DNA of 64,000 nt. It comes from Desmodus rotundus (lineage: Eukaryota; Chordata; Mammalia; Chiroptera; Phyllostomidae). Under the pieces are notes generated by a model. It saw only the letters and a program-made list of their open reading frames with translations, was not told the origin of the DNA and searched no databases. The first letter of the stretch is position 1. The number at the start of each line of letters is the position of its first letter. The position numbers were made by a program, and so were the translations under genes. Positions 63,354 to 64,000 of this stretch are shown here, one piece after another. The DNA lies in assembly GCF_022682495.2 (NCBI RefSeq), contig NC_071391.1:14359680-14423679 (forward strand), in the 5' to 3' direction.

Positions 63354-64000
63354 TTATGACAAAATGATCATCCTTAATTTGAGAGCCATTAAAATGCTCA
63401 CACAGATGGCAAACATTTGTAATAACCAGAGAGGGATTGGTCCAGGTTTTAACAGACCACTGAAGCCCCCAATAACACCAGCGCAAATTTTCTCATGCTT
63501 TTGCCCTAACTTTACAATTCTTTTGCTTCCCTGATCCACAGCCATCTGCACTTACTGCGTGCATTTGTCGAGTGATTAAGAACTGTAATCAATCTATCAT
63601 TAATCAAATCTAAATCTTCTTCAGGCCAATTTCCTTCATAGCCATAACATCCCGAAGGAGTTTTTGATTCACTCTCCCAATACATTTGATCACAAGCATC
63701 AGTATTAGCACGAATTCTATTAGCTTCTACAACATTAATTTCACCTGCGAATCCTGTATTATATCAGACAGCGGTATCATGTACTACTCTGGAAGTGCAG
63801 GTAGAGTATAAATGAGGCATAATTATGGCATAATTATTTTGTCCCTCTCAACAAAATTCCCCTTTCCCCCTATACCGTGTGGTATTTCTGGTAGGAGCAC
63901 AAGTTAGAGGCCACATCTCCACTTTTTCAGGGTTCAAAACCTCTTGAGAACAGAGTCAAATCCCTTTTCGCAGGTTACATGGTTTGACAAATACTGCTTC
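63354..64000 (-). pseudogene. Decayed retroviral env-like remnant, runs off the window
   Basis: On the minus strand one frame stays mostly open from 63955 to 63515, with two internal stops (63850-63848 and 63766-63764). Its longest run is 83 codons, acidic and Cys-containing. A different frame takes over at 63551-63354 and ends in a glycine-rich stretch, then a hydrophobic segment of about 18 residues (LWLLQMFAICVSILMALK) shortly before the stop. A membrane-anchor-like C-terminus before an LTR suggests env, but I do not recognise the family. The copy is clearly non-functional. Confidence 0.4.

Noticed and set aside
62899..63486. 195-residue minus-strand frame as a single gene
   Set aside because: Most of it covers the LTR and the spacer; only its start overlaps the env-like region and in a different frame from the long open run.

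Overview
This window is mammalian nuclear DNA, almost certainly from a bat. The best evidence is the repeats: tRNA-derived SINEs of the Ves type (18748-18972, 39969-40210, the minus-strand copy 1641-1857 and a fragment at 25108-25205) and an L1 3' end of the kind found in bat genomes (24004-24148). Ves SINEs are known from yangochiropteran bats. I cannot name the species. There is no bacterial-style gene organisation, CRISPR array or operon.

No complete protein-coding gene is visible. The open reading frames are short, overlap on both strands, and run through recognisable repeats. The window therefore reads as intergenic or long-intronic sequence. The only host coding candidate is a promoter-like GC-box/CCAAT cluster followed by a short ATG exon with a good splice donor (59225-59443), and a phase-compatible 38-base exon-like segment 3.2 kb downstream (62613-62650). 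Both are predictions only.

Layout. 1-18 kb: unique DNA with many old MIR and L2 fragments, one Ves SINE, a palindromic DNA transposon containing a 30-bp tandem dimer (5163-5378), a MaLR LTR (8375-8722), two MaLR/MLT1 pieces that create a 104-nt hairpin (15640-15835), and another MaLR 3' end. 18-32 kb: an L1M split by a Ves SINE, a MIR split by an LTR-like element, a mariner-type MITE (23159-23287), a young truncated L1 with intact target-site duplications, a solo ERV LTR (25219-25817), a TTAGGG-like minisatellite, a conserved-looking promoter or enhancer candidate (28980-29860) and a second ERV LTR. 32-45 kb: L2 and MIR fragments, microsatellites, a three-level nested insertion (old L1, younger L1, hAT MITE; 37110-38340), a MaLR LTR split by a Ves SINE, an L1M, and an L1 with a 5' inversion (43105-44850). 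45-64 kb: more MIR, L2, L1 and LTR pieces, AT-rich homeodomain-motif stretches that look like conserved non-coding elements, the exon candidates, and at the right edge a minus-strand endogenous retrovirus with a 3' LTR and a decayed env-like reading frame running off the window.

I see no new biological system. The most useful leads are the right-edge retroviral remnant, the two-exon prediction, the MaLR-derived hairpin, and the datable nested insertions. All family names come from reading sequence by eye; RepeatMasker with a bat library would settle them.
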